From: Blautia sp. MSJ-9
GTDB taxonomy: Bacteria > Bacillota > Clostridia > Lachnospirales > Lachnospiraceae
Length of the DNA: 64,000 nucleotides
NCBI RefSeq assembly: GCF_018919065.1
Contig: NZ_JAHLQG010000011.1
Span: forward strand, 1 to 64,000
Direction of reading: 5' to 3'
Shown here: positions 49,105 to 57,644 of the stretch, one piece after another
How the letters are laid out: each line of letters starts with the position of its first letter
How positions within the stretch are numbered: position 1 is the stretch's first letter
Translations under genes and position numbers: made by a program
Notes under the pieces: model-generated
Told to the model about the DNA's origin: nothing
Database searches by the model: none
The model's input: the letters and a program-made list of their open reading frames with translations, nothing else

Positions 49105-51114
49105 TTACGGTTCCACAATATTGAAATACAGCTTCAGGGATGCCATACTGTCACAGAATGCTTTATAAAGTTCCTGATCCCCCTCTACTGATTCAATAAG
49201 TTTGCTCATACCTTCTTCATTACGCGCCGCTATTGCAAGGATACCTGTTCTCTTTGTCTTAATTGTCAGATCTGCATTTTCATCTTCTTCTCCCAGGTAA
49301 TACAGCAATACACCATGATGTACTTTCAGAAGATAATTCTGCTCATCTGTAACCTGAAGGTTTACAGTAAATGATTTATCTGCCAGCTTCGTACTGTCAA
49401 GCATGATTCCCATGTAATCCAGCATGGTCTGCGTATCCATATTCTGAGCTGTAGAACCAACTCCTGTTGTTGTTCCTTCCGGATACCAGTCCGTTCCATT
49501 TCTAAGTTCTAAAGCAGCTACCAGATAAGCATTTCTCCATGCACCGGACTCTGCCTGATAGCCAAGCTGTTCCAATGCATCTGCACAGAGAAATTTTGCC
49601 TGCTCATTTTCAGGATCTGCATATACCAGTGTATTTGTGATCTGTGCTACCCACTGATATTCGCCTTTCTCATAGTCCTCTTTTGCCATTTCCAAAACTT
49701 TATCAGTATCTCCCAGATATTCCACCAGTTTCTGTGCATATGCGGACGGTTCCAGTTCATCCAGATGTACCGGATTTGCGTCGTACCATCCCATATATTT
49801 CTGATAAACTGCCTTTACATTATGTTTCAGTGTTCCATAATACTGACGTGTATACCACACTTTATTTAATGCTTCCGGCAATTCGATCATGGATGCAATC
49901 TCTGTCGATGTATAACCCTCATTAATATACAGAAGTGTCTGGTCATGTATAAACTTATAAACTGCTGCTGTATTTGTCATATACTCCTGGATCACGTCAT
50001 TGCCCCAATGCGGCCAGTTATGTGACTGGAAAATCACCTCCGCATCGTTTCCAAAAAGGCTCTGTGCTTCTGTAATATATCGTGCCCACGCATTGGCATC
50101 ACGAACCTGTGCACCGCGGAGCGTATAGAGGTTATGCATGGTTCCTGTACAGTTTTCTGCCATCCAGAGTGCTTTCATATCTGGAAAATATGTATTCATT
50201 TCTGCCGGAGATTCTGTATCAGGTGTAAGCTGGAATATTGTTTTTACACCGTCGATAGTTGTCTCAAAGACTTCTTCTGTCACGTTAAACGTTGGCTCCA
50301 GATATGTAACACCAGTCTGTGCTACCGCAAGTCCGATTCCTACAGAAAGTCTGCCCTGTTCTCCTGCCGGTATCACTGATCCGTACTGATATATAGATCT
50401 GCGTTTCATTGCAGTTCCCACAAAAACATTCTCTGACATAACCGCTTCCTTGAATCCCTCAGGTACGATAATTGCAGTTTTTCCGGATGCGATCTGTTCT
50501 TCAAGAGAAAGTGTCGGATCTGCCAGTTCATCTGCAGTAAGTATTCCCTGAATTCCACCATAATGATCTACATGCGCGTGACTGATGATCACCGCCGAAA
50601 CATGTACATCTCCCATCTCAGATTTAAACAGATCCAACGCTGCTTTTGCAGTTGTTTCACTTGCCATACAGTCCAGAATGATCCATCCGCTATCGCTTCG
50701 CACAAAAGTCATATTGGAAATATCATAGCCTCGTACCTGATAAATATCATCTGATACCTGGAATAATCCATAATTGGCATTAAGCTGTGTATTTCTCCAG
50801 AGACTTGGATTAGCAGAATCCGGTGCATCTGTATCTTTTACGAAATCATAAACAGTCTGATCAAAGATTGTAGTATCATTATCATCCTTTATTGTCAGTG
50901 TTTCCGGTGCTGCTATAAATCCTTTTGTCGCAAATTCTTCTTCCTGTTTATCATCAAAATCCAGAAGCTGATAAACGTTTTCATTTATTTGTTTCGTAAT
51001 CTCTGTCGCACCTTTTTTCTCGTTGCTCAGATCGTTTTCTGCAAAAGCTGATACTGGCATCATTGATGTCGCCAATAATACGCTTAAAACAGTAGCTGCT
51101 ACTTTTCTCTTCAT
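49105..51114 (-). CDS. Secreted alkylsulfatase-like metallo-beta-lactamase-fold protein (SdsA1/BDS1 type)
   Basis: 669 residues from ATG 51114 (AAAGGAGG, 8 nt). After a signal peptide (~25 residues, ending SAFAE) comes the metallo-beta-lactamase domain with 'VIISHAHVDHYGGIQGI' (HxHxDH), 'WMAENCTGTMHNLYTLRG' and 'IFQSHNWPHWGND'. A helical dimerisation-type region follows (HNVKAVYQKYMGWYD, typical of the alkylsulfatase family), then a C-terminal SCP2-like domain (KLADKSFTVNLQVTDEQNYLL). Relatives hydrolyse primary alkyl sulfates such as SDS (family knowledge). Natural substrates for a gut anaerobe could be sulfated lipids or bile compounds (inference). It carries a regulon-type promoter. Confidence 0.8.
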   Translation of the reverse strand: MKRKVAATVLSVLLATSMMPVSAFAENDLSNEKKGATEITKQINENVYQLLDFDDKQEEEFATKGFIAAPETLTIKDDNDTTIFDQTVYDFVKDTDAPDSANPSLWRNTQLNANYGLFQVSDDIYQVRGYDISNMTFVRSDSGWIILDCMASETTAKAALDLFKSEMGDVHVSAVIISHAHVDHYGGIQGILTADELADPTLSLEEQIASGKTAIIVPEGFKEAVMSENVFVGTAMKRRSIYQYGSVIPAGEQGRLSVGIGLAVAQTGVTYLEPTFNVTEEVFETTIDGVKTIFQLTPDTESPAEMNTYFPDMKALWMAENCTGTMHNLYTLRGAQVRDANAWARYITEAQSLFGNDAEVIFQSHNWPHWGNDVIQEYMTNTAAVYKFIHDQTLLYINEGYTSTEIASMIELPEALNKVWYTRQYYGTLKHNVKAVYQKYMGWYDANPVHLDELEPSAYAQKLVEYLGDTDKVLEMAKEDYEKGEYQWVAQITNTLVYADPENEQAKFLCADALEQLGYQAESGAWRNAYLVAALELRNGTDWYPEGTTTGVGSTAQNMDTQTMLDYMGIMLDSTKLADKSFTVNLQVTDEQNYLLKVHHGVLLYYLGEEDENADLTIKTKRTGILAIAARNEEGMSKLIESVEGDQELYKAFCDSMASLKLYFNIVEP

Positions 51115-51193
51115 CTGCAAGTCCTCCTTTTTATCACCAAATTTACTATATGACTTCTTTCCACTATTTATTCTTGGCTTTTAAGATGAATGA

Positions 51194-51257
51194 AGTATAT
51201 CACAAGGACTTCCTTTTTTTCTTTCTCATGGAATGAATTACACGCTTCTGGCATGAA
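51194..51257 (-). promoter_or_regulatory. Regulon-type promoter 7 (alkylsulfatase-like gene)
   Basis: ATGAA half-sites at 51233-51237 and 51253-51257 (plus-strand reading) are 20 bp apart. A TATACT -10 at 51194-51199 lies 31 bp past the proximal repeat. It shares ~34 bp with promoter 8. Confidence 0.55.
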
Positions 51258-51268
51258 ATGCAAAAAAA

Positions 51269-51305
51269 GCTGTAAACCTCTTACTTTTCATAAAAGGTTT
51301 ACAGC
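51269..51305 (-). terminator. Terminator of tRNA-Arg
   Basis: Stem GCTGTAAACC / GGTTTACAGC, followed on the minus strand by TTTTTTTGC. Confidence 0.85.
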
Positions 51306-51314
51306 ATTATTTCC

Positions 51315-51391
51315 TGGCGTCCCCGAGAGGATTTGAACCTCCGACCCCTCGCTTAGGAGGCGAGTGCTCTATCCAGCTGAGCTACGAGGAC
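51315..51391 (-). tRNA. tRNA-Arg (anticodon CCU)
   Basis: On the minus strand: acceptor GTCCTCG / CGGGGAC, D-arm with AGCTCAGCTGGATAGAGC, anticodon stem CTCGC / GCGAG around loop CTCCTAA (anticodon CCT, reads AGG), T-arm GGTTCAAATCC, discriminator G and an encoded CCA (51315-51317). A U-tract terminator follows. Confidence 0.95.
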
Positions 51392-51460
51392 ATTTAAACC
51401 ACGTTTATAATACTACTATATTTCAAAGAGAATTACAAGCGCAATCTGTTTTTTCTTCTT

Positions 51461-52261
51461 TTAATTCTCTTCTGCTTTCGGATTCCAGGTATTGTCTTCC
51501 AGTTTCTGGATCATCTCATCCAGCTCAACGGTATATGCTACTTTTACATCACTGTCCTGTTTAACGATAAACTCAGACAGACCGTATGTTTGTCCATTAT
51601 CTGCCCAGTCATAGGTATATCCAAGTCTTGTCCATGGATATTCTCCGTCATAATAACTGGAAATGATGTTCGCGTCAAACCATGCCTTATAATCTTCATC
51701 CACATCATCAGCAAAAGAATCTGTCATTTCTACAGTTCCGATATCTGAAACGTATGCCGGACGGAAAACATCTTCCGGTTTGGCCCACATAGCTGTAACA
51801 TAATTTGATTCATTATCAGGAGTCAGACCAAGCAATTCTTTCATTCTCGCCTGCCAGTCTGTTACGCCTTCTTTATTTTCCTGATACCAGTCTTCCAGTT
51901 CACCGCCTGTAAATGTCCATACATTCCCCCATTCCAGCTTCACATCAGCACCATCCGGGTAACTGTCCGGATATTTATGGAAAGTATACAGAAGAACTCT
52001 TCCCTCGTCATCATAAACCGCATAAGGCTCTCCCTCGTCCAGACTTACTACCGGAAGAATCTCACCATCCTCGGCAATCATTGCATCTTCTACTGCCTGA
52101 TCAAAAAGAATCTGCAGATCATCTCCATTCTCAGAAGAAGCTGTTTCCTCTGCATCTGTTGTTTCCTCTGCCTGTACACATACAGATGCTCCACATGATA
52201 CGACCATTGCAGAAACCAGCAATCCACTCATCATCCACTGTTTCCATAATTTATTTTTCAT
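51461..52261 (-). CDS. Secreted protein of unknown function
   Basis: 266 residues. The signal peptide has a Cys before the cleavage region (MSGLLVSAMVVSCGASVCVQAEE), so lipoprotein or plain secretion are both possible. The mature part is strongly acidic, with many aromatics ('YAVYDDEGRVLLYTFHKYPDS', 'FRPAYVSDIGTVEM', 'YPWTRLGYTYDWAD'). I recognise no family. AAGGAGG lies 8 nt upstream of the start. It has promoter 8, which is closely related to promoter 7 of the alkylsulfatase-like gene, so the two are probably expressed together. Confidence 0.7.
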   Translation of the reverse strand: MKNKLWKQWMMSGLLVSAMVVSCGASVCVQAEETTDAEETASSENGDDLQILFDQAVEDAMIAEDGEILPVVSLDEGEPYAVYDDEGRVLLYTFHKYPDSYPDGADVKLEWGNVWTFTGGELEDWYQENKEGVTDWQARMKELLGLTPDNESNYVTAMWAKPEDVFRPAYVSDIGTVEMTDSFADDVDEDYKAWFDANIISSYYDGEYPWTRLGYTYDWADNGQTYGLSEFIVKQDSDVKVAYTVELDEMIQKLEDNTWNPKAEEN

Positions 52262-52306
52262 ATAACCAGTACCTCCTTTTTGCCATTTTCCAGCTTAACT
52301 GTTTTA

Positions 52307-52369
52307 ATTGTATCATAAGAAATAACCTCTTTTTTATTCATGGAATGAATTGCAGATATCCGGCGTGAA
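52307..52369 (-). promoter_or_regulatory. Regulon-type promoter 8
   Basis: ATGAA (52345-52349) and GTGAA (52365-52369), plus-strand reading, are 20 bp apart. A TACAAT -10 (52307-52312) lies 30 bp past the proximal repeat GAATGAAT. No -35 hexamer is apparent. Confidence 0.55.
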
Positions 52370-52373
52370 ATGT

Positions 52374-52415
52374 GTTTTACAGAATATGTTTCACGTGAAA
52401 CATATTCTGTAAAAC
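52374..52415. other. parS embedded in a 42-bp perfect palindrome
   Basis: The central 16 bp (52387-52402) are exact parS. The flanks GTTTTACAGAATA and its complement extend the dyad to 42 bp without a mismatch. It lies directly behind promoter 8 and before the terminator of the DUF3881 gene. Confidence 0.85.
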
Positions 52416-52423
52416 TACAAAAA

Positions 52424-52454
52424 ATGGCATGGGCAAAATATTCGCCCATGCCAT
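52424..52454 (-). terminator. Terminator of the DUF3881 gene
   Basis: 11-bp stem ATGGCATGGGC / GCCCATGCCAT, followed on the minus strand by TTTTTTGTAG. Confidence 0.85.
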
Positions 52455-52471
52455 CATTCTCATCATATATC

Positions 52472-53347
52472 CTAATAGTGTAACTGTCCCTGGAGCCATA
52501 TGATTCCTTTGAATCTACGTCCGATCTTCGGCTCCCCTAACATATCATTTTTATTGATACAGACATCAAACTGCATGTCATTGCAGTCTAATGTAAGCTG
52601 GCAGATTTCTTCTCCTGTAATAATGTTCTTGAATGTCATAAAATCCAGAATCTCACCCATGACACTATATTGATCACATTCAATTCCATATGGCATGAAA
52701 TAGGAATCCACTATAGATAAAATATCGTCTGTAACAATTCGTTGAGAAATCATGGAATATGTATCCATATCGTCCATTGTAAGACTTTCCATTGCCTCCT
52801 CATCCCCGTTTCTGGCGGCTGCAATGAGATGATTTCTGTTCTTGGTCAGTTCACGTGCTGCTTTTACTGCTTCTTTATCCTTCTCTACAGGAAAAAGAAT
52901 TTTTCCTTCCTTGGCCAGCCCGGAAAGGGTTAAGGGCTGGCCGCCTGGAAGCATACCGCTTTTTCTGCTTTCCTGCAGATATTCAGCAGCATTCTGAAGA
53001 TAAAAAATTAATGTAACGCCTATTCTCAGATCGTCACAGGCACCTGCAAAAGATTCCTTCTCTGCATGTCTCTCAATCACGACTCTCTCCTGAGTCGTAA
53101 TACCTGTTCCGCAAAAAAAGGGAAAATAATAGTCTGGATAAAATACGTTGTTTTCATCATACTGTCCACAGACAGTGATTCCACAATCGCATCCATAATT
53201 CTTGGAAAATTCAGCAAATACACCATCCGGGTGATCCTCTATCACGATCTTCTTGTCATAGGTTTCCACCACATCCGTGATGATCTGCCTGATACTGCTT
53301 CTTTTGGTGATCTTAGAAAAACCAACTGCCCTCAGATAACTGTGCAT
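52472..53347 (-). CDS. DUF3881-like protein
   Basis: 291 residues from ATG 53347 (GGGAGG upstream; an earlier in-frame ATG lies inside the end of serS). 'HSYLRAVGFSKITKRSSI', 'FAEFSKNYGCDCGITVCGQY', 'YPDYYFPFFCGTGITTQE' and 'DSYFMPYGIECDQYSVMGE' match what I remember of DUF3881 proteins, found next to serS in Lachnospiraceae. It is cytosolic with no known activity. It follows serS in the same direction and probably shares its transcript. Confidence 0.7.
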   Translation of the reverse strand: MHSYLRAVGFSKITKRSSIRQIITDVVETYDKKIVIEDHPDGVFAEFSKNYGCDCGITVCGQYDENNVFYPDYYFPFFCGTGITTQERVVIERHAEKESFAGACDDLRIGVTLIFYLQNAAEYLQESRKSGMLPGGQPLTLSGLAKEGKILFPVEKDKEAVKAARELTKNRNHLIAAARNGDEEAMESLTMDDMDTYSMISQRIVTDDILSIVDSYFMPYGIECDQYSVMGEILDFMTFKNIITGEEICQLTLDCNDMQFDVCINKNDMLGEPKIGRRFKGIIWLQGQLHY

Positions 53348-53379
53348 AAGAACACCTCCCTGAAAAAGCCCGTTCTCCA

Positions 53380-54669
53380 TTAAGCGTGCTTTTTCTCAAT
53401 CTTTGTCATGCCGCCCATGTATGGCTGCAGAGCTTTCGGAATGCTTACGGATCCGTCTGCGTTCAGGTTGTTTTCCAGGAATGCGATCAGCATTCTAGGC
53501 GGTGCTACAACAGTATTGTTTAATGTATGTGCAAGGTATTTGCCATCTTTGCCGTTTACACGGATTTTCAGACGACGAGCCTGTGCATCACCAAGGTTGG
53601 AGCAGCTTCCTACTTCGAAATATTTCTTCTGACGTGGAGACCATGCTTCTACGTCAAGAGATTTTACTTTCAGATCTGCCAGGTCACCGGAGCAGCACTC
53701 AAGCGTACGAACCGGAATATCAAGAGAACGGAACAGATCTACTGTGTTCTGCCATAATTTATCGAACCACATTGGGCTCTCTTCCGGTTTGCAGACAACG
53801 ATCATTTCCTGTTTTTCAAACTGATGGATACGATAAACACCTCTCTCCTCAAGTCCGTGAGCTCCTTTTTCCTTACGGAAACATGGAGAATAACTTGTGA
53901 GAGTCTTTGGAAGTTCCTCTTCCGGAATGATCTGGTCAATAAATTTACCGATCATGGAGTGTTCACTTGTACCGATCAGGTATAAGTCTTCGCCTTCAAT
54001 CTTGTACATCATAGCGTCCATTTCCGCGAAGCTCATAACACCTGTTACAACGTTACTTCTGATCATGAAAGGAGGTACACAGTAAGTAAATCCTCTGTTG
54101 ATCATGAAATCACGTGCATAAGAGATTACTGCAGAGTGAAGTCTTGCGATATCGCCCATTAAGTAGTAGAAACCGTTTCCTGCAACACGTCTTGCGCTGT
54201 CGAGGTCGATTCCGTCAAAGCTTTCCATGATATCTGTATGATATGGAACTTCGAAGTCCGGAACAACCGGCTCACCAAATTTCTCGATCTCTACGTTTTC
54301 GCTGTCATCTTTACCGATCGGTACAGATGGATCAATGATGTTCGGGATAACCATCATGTTCTTGAGAAGTTCTTCTTCTACTTCTTTTTCTCTTGCGGAA
54401 AGTTCCTCAATGCGAGTTCCGGAAGCAGCTACCTGTTTCTTAACTTCTTCTGCTTCTTCTCTCTTGCCCTGTCCCATAAGAGCACCAATCTGTTTGGAAA
54501 TTTTGTTTCTCTCTGCACGAAGAGCTTCTACTTCCTGTTTGATCTCTCTGTTCTCTTTGTCCAGTTCCAGAACTTTGTCTACTAATTCCAGTTTGTTGTC
54601 CTGAAATTTGTTACGGATGTTCTGTTTTACAACTTCCGGGTTTTCTCTCACAAATTTAATGTCTAACAT
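53380..54669 (-). CDS. serS: Seryl-tRNA synthetase
   Basis: 429 residues. The N-terminal coiled-coil arm that holds tRNA-Ser (about 25-110; 'EVEALRAERNKISKQIGAL') is followed by the class II core with motif 2 'FRKEKGAHGLEERGVYRIHQ' and motif 3 'NNTVVAPPRMLIAFLENN'. Length and order are standard. AGGAGGAAC lies before the ATG. A sigma-A-type promoter lies at 54772-54800; no T-box is visible in the leader. Confidence 0.97.
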   Translation of the reverse strand: MLDIKFVRENPEVVKQNIRNKFQDNKLELVDKVLELDKENREIKQEVEALRAERNKISKQIGALMGQGKREEAEEVKKQVAASGTRIEELSAREKEVEEELLKNMMVIPNIIDPSVPIGKDDSENVEIEKFGEPVVPDFEVPYHTDIMESFDGIDLDSARRVAGNGFYYLMGDIARLHSAVISYARDFMINRGFTYCVPPFMIRSNVVTGVMSFAEMDAMMYKIEGEDLYLIGTSEHSMIGKFIDQIIPEEELPKTLTSYSPCFRKEKGAHGLEERGVYRIHQFEKQEMIVVCKPEESPMWFDKLWQNTVDLFRSLDIPVRTLECCSGDLADLKVKSLDVEAWSPRQKKYFEVGSCSNLGDAQARRLKIRVNGKDGKYLAHTLNNTVVAPPRMLIAFLENNLNADGSVSIPKALQPYMGGMTKIEKKHA

Positions 54670-55002
54670 CTTGTTCCTCCTGAAATGTTGTTACCATTAT
54701 GTAAAATATTTCATAACTGTTCCGTCTCTTCACTGTGGACTGCCAACAGTTATAATATTCTTCTACTGTTCAAAATATCGTGCCTTACATCAAAAGTCAA
54801 CAGGTAAAACACATATTTTGTCCGGCAGATTTTTTGTGTTACTGTTCACTCCGTGTCCGGCAACACCTTATCATATCAAGCACATTCCTGTGCAAAATAG
54901 ATTCTTTCTTTAAAAGTATGCTCAATTTTGCCAATTTTAAACAGTTTTACTTTTTAACTGCTTACGCTCTATTGTCCTACAGAAAGCAGCTGGACAAACT
55001 GT
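54670..55002. other. serS leader region
   Basis: 333 bp. It includes the serS promoter, an inverted repeat ATAACTGTT / AACAGTTAT in the leader and a TGCCGGACA direct repeat 38 bp apart further upstream. No further gene seen. Confidence 0.5.
54772..54800 (-). promoter_or_regulatory. Promoter of serS
   Basis: TTGACT (54795-54800), 17-bp spacer, TATTTT (54772-54777). Confidence 0.65.
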
Positions 55003-55524
55003 CTACTCTTCCTCAAGATTATCGAGTCCGAAATTAACAGCTTTTCGAAGCGCTTCGACTTCCTCTTGGCTGAGCATAACGTAGGATTCACCCTTTACAA
55101 TTTCTTTCATGTACAGAAAGCAGTTGTCACGGCTGTGTACGGCGTTTAAGATAAGACCTGTATTGTCTTTGTCCAGCAGAGCCAGTGCAAAGCTTAATTT
55201 ACCGCCTACATCGTCAAATGCGTCATACTTCTCTATACCATACTTGTTGAACATCTTATCAACATTCTTTTTAATAAAAAGGATATCGTGATCATGTTCT
55301 TCTTTTGCCTCGTAGAGTTTGTCTATCTGAGCAAATTTTCTTACGAAGACTTTTTCCAGAGACTGTGCATCCGAGCCTTTCATAAACGTCTTGTATTTAC
55401 GTTCCAGACGGCTCAGGCGCATGTTCATACTGATATTCCTTACCAGCAGGAAGATAGTAAGAATCAGCAGTATAATAATGATGATCCCGGAATCAATCCC
55501 AAGACTTTCAAAAATGCCACTCAT
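55003..55524 (-). CDS. DUF4446-like membrane protein
   Basis: 173 residues from ATG 55524 (TAGGAG upstream). An N-terminal transmembrane helix (SGIIIIILLILTIFLLVRN) is followed by a coiled-coil stretch and a C-terminal domain with 'YGIEKYDAFDDVGGKLSFAL' and 'NAVHSRDNCFLYMKEIVKG', as in DUF4446. The gene usually follows parB in this bacterial group. Its role is unknown. Confidence 0.8.
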   Translation of the reverse strand: MSGIFESLGIDSGIIIIILLILTIFLLVRNISMNMRLSRLERKYKTFMKGSDAQSLEKVFVRKFAQIDKLYEAKEEHDHDILFIKKNVDKMFNKYGIEKYDAFDDVGGKLSFALALLDKDNTGLILNAVHSRDNCFLYMKEIVKGESYVMLSQEEVEALRKAVNFGLDNLEEE

Positions 55525-55537
55525 ATTACTGTCACTC

Positions 55538-56515
55538 CTAACCAATGGATTCAAAAAGATCTATGATTCTTTCTAATTCATCCTTGGAATAATACTCAAT
55601 TTCAATTTTGCCTTTGTCATTCTTCTTTCGATGAATCTGGACTCTGGTTCCCATGATGCTCTTCATCTTTTCTTCCAGACTCTCGTAGATTGCATCTTCT
55701 GCAGTGGTAAATTTACTCTTCTTTTCTGTTTTTGGCGGCTCAAGCATACGTTTTACCAGTGCTTCTGTCTCACGGACGCTTAATTTCTCGTCAAAAACTT
55801 TCATTGCAACAGTTTCCTGTTTTTCTTTATCTGATATTGCAAGAATTGCCCTTGCATGTCCTGCTGTGATCATTTCATCGATCAACATCTGCTGTACTTT
55901 CTCGCTGAGTTTCAGTAATCTCATAGAGTTTGTTACTGCAGTTCTGCTCTTGCCAACACGTTCTGCAACTTCATCCTGTTTCAGATGAAACTCATCGATC
56001 AGGCGTTTATACGCCATCGCTTCCTCGACAGGATTCAGATCTTCCCGCTGAATATTCTCGATCAGGGAAATCTCAACTAATTCCTGATCTGTAAATTCCT
56101 TTACGATTACAGGAACTTCTTTCAGTCCTGCAAGTTTAGCTGCTCTCCAGCGTCTTTCACCTGCAATTATTTCATAATAGTCCTTTTTATCGGACACAAG
56201 CAGCGGTTGGAGTATTCCATACTGTTTAACGGACTCAGATAATTCTAACAGTGCATCTTCATCAAACTGTTTACGTGGCTGATTGATATTCGGCTCTACG
56301 CTTGAAATCTTTACAAACATCGCACCGCTTTTTGATCCTGCAGTTTTTCTTTTTGCAGCAACAGTATTACCTGCTTCTTTTTCCGTCTCGCCAGTTTTCT
56401 TCTCTGCTTTAACTGTTTTGGTTGTTGTCTTTCTGGTAGATTCTTTGACCGCAGACGTTCTGTCCGGAAAGAATGCATCTAAGCCTCTGCCAAGACCGTT
56501 TTTCCTGCCTGCCAT
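55538..56515 (-). CDS. parB: Chromosome-partitioning protein ParB (Spo0J)
   Basis: 325 residues. An N-terminal Lys/Thr-rich linker (about 20-65) is longer than usual. The CTPase/ParB core follows with 'QPRKQFDEDALLELSESVK', 'IIAGERRWRAAKLAG' and 'IENIQREDLNPVEEA', then the HTH 'LKQDEVAERVGKSRTAVTN' and a C-terminal dimerisation region. It binds parS and slides as a CTP clamp. Its ATG lies in the parA stop (TGATG). At least eight exact or near-exact parS copies lie in this window. Confidence 0.95.
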   Translation of the reverse strand: MAGRKNGLGRGLDAFFPDRTSAVKESTRKTTTKTVKAEKKTGETEKEAGNTVAAKRKTAGSKSGAMFVKISSVEPNINQPRKQFDEDALLELSESVKQYGILQPLLVSDKKDYYEIIAGERRWRAAKLAGLKEVPVIVKEFTDQELVEISLIENIQREDLNPVEEAMAYKRLIDEFHLKQDEVAERVGKSRTAVTNSMRLLKLSEKVQQMLIDEMITAGHARAILAISDKEKQETVAMKVFDEKLSVRETEALVKRMLEPPKTEKKSKFTTAEDAIYESLEEKMKSIMGTRVQIHRKKNDKGKIEIEYYSKDELERIIDLFESIG

Positions 56516-57282
56516 CAATTATCCTCCCTGTTGATTACTTCTTCTGCCAAAAGTCTGTAACTTTCGGCTCCTGATGATCTCGGGTCATAAATGTTTATCG
56601 GCTGTCCATAACTTGGAGCTTCTGCCAGTCTTACATTTCGTGGAATAATTGTTTTGTAAATATTCTGATTCAGATTCTCTTTTACATTCTCCACTACCTG
56701 CAAGGACAGATTTGTTCTTGCATCATACATTGTGAACACCACGCCCTCCATCTTCAGACGTTTGTTCAGTCTTTCTTTTACCAGATCAATGGTGTGGATC
56801 AGCTGTGAAAGTCCTTCCAGAGCATAATATTCACACTGAATCGGTACTAATACAGATGTCGCTGCTGTCAGTGCATTGATCGTCAGCATATTCAGTGACG
56901 GCGGACAGTCAAGTATTATATAATCATACTTACGTCGAAGTTTATCTGTGATCCCTTTTAAGATAAATTCTTTATCTTCAATCCCTATCAGCTCAATTTC
57001 TGCGCCGGAAAGATTGATATTAGATGGGATCAGATCAAGGTTCTCAACAACATCTTTCACAATTGTATCTTTTGCTTCTGCTTCTCCGAGTAAAAGTTCA
57101 TACAGAGTATTCTCTACTCCGTTCTTATCAACGCCAAGTCCGCTGGTTGTATTTCCCTGCGGATCTATATCAATCGCAAGAACTTTTTTCCCCTTTTCTG
57201 CGAGGCATGCTGAAAGATTAATTGCAGTTGTTGATTTCCCAACTCCGCCTTTCTGATTAGCGACTGCTATAATTCTCCCCAA
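56515..57282 (-). CDS. parA: Chromosome-partitioning ATPase ParA (Soj)
   Basis: 255 residues, the usual Soj size. Deviant Walker A 'NQKGGVGKSTTAINL', Walker A' 'AIDIDPQGNTTSGLG' and Walker B 'YIILDCPPSLNMLTINAL'. I choose a TTG at 57282, which gives the family-typical GRIIAVANQKGG start and lies 7 nt after GGAGG. An in-frame ATG at 57288 overlaps the ribosome site almost directly (1 nt) and is the alternative. In many relatives rsmG-mnmG lies upstream; here a divergent hydrolase gene does. Confidence 0.93.
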   Translation of the reverse strand: MGRIIAVANQKGGVGKSTTAINLSACLAEKGKKVLAIDIDPQGNTTSGLGVDKNGVENTLYELLLGEAEAKDTIVKDVVENLDLIPSNINLSGAEIELIGIEDKEFILKGITDKLRRKYDYIILDCPPSLNMLTINALTAATSVLVPIQCEYYALEGLSQLIHTIDLVKERLNKRLKMEGVVFTMYDARTNLSLQVVENVKENLNQNIYKTIIPRNVRLAEAPSYGQPINIYDPRSSGAESYRLLAEEVINREDN

Positions 57283-57401
57283 CTTCATTCCTCCTTTATG
57301 AGGTTTTAATTGTAGTTTTTTTATTTTTTGACCGTACTTTTTTATTGAATAGGTCATATGCAGATTTATTATAACACTTTTATTTTAATCATGCCACATA
57401 A

Positions 57402-57417
57402 TGTTTCACGTGAAACA
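57402..57417. other. parS site (ParB-binding)
   Basis: Exact TGTTTCACGTGAAACA in the parA upstream region, ~120 bp before the start. Confidence 0.92.
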
Positions 57418-57644
57418 TAAAAAAACACATTATTTTTTGAGTAAATATTGTATAATTTTTAGCCTTTAATATTTTATTTGCCCTTACAGTCCATACGGTT
57501 CTATTTCGTATTACTAATGAACAGTAACATCTTTCACCAGATTCACAGCATATTTTCTTGTAAAACAGGCGGTATAGAGGTATAATACATTTATATAATT
57601 TTAGCAGGCTACGCACTTGTTATGCTTAATAAAGGAGGCCGAAA

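Noticed and set aside
52258-52449. 63-residue frame overlapping the start of the secreted protein gene
   Set aside because: It begins in the terminator of the DUF3881 gene, crosses parS and its end contains the Shine-Dalgarno of the real gene.
57389-57616. 75-residue frame between parA and the hydrolase
   Set aside because: It reads through parS and the divergent promoter region; no ribosome site.
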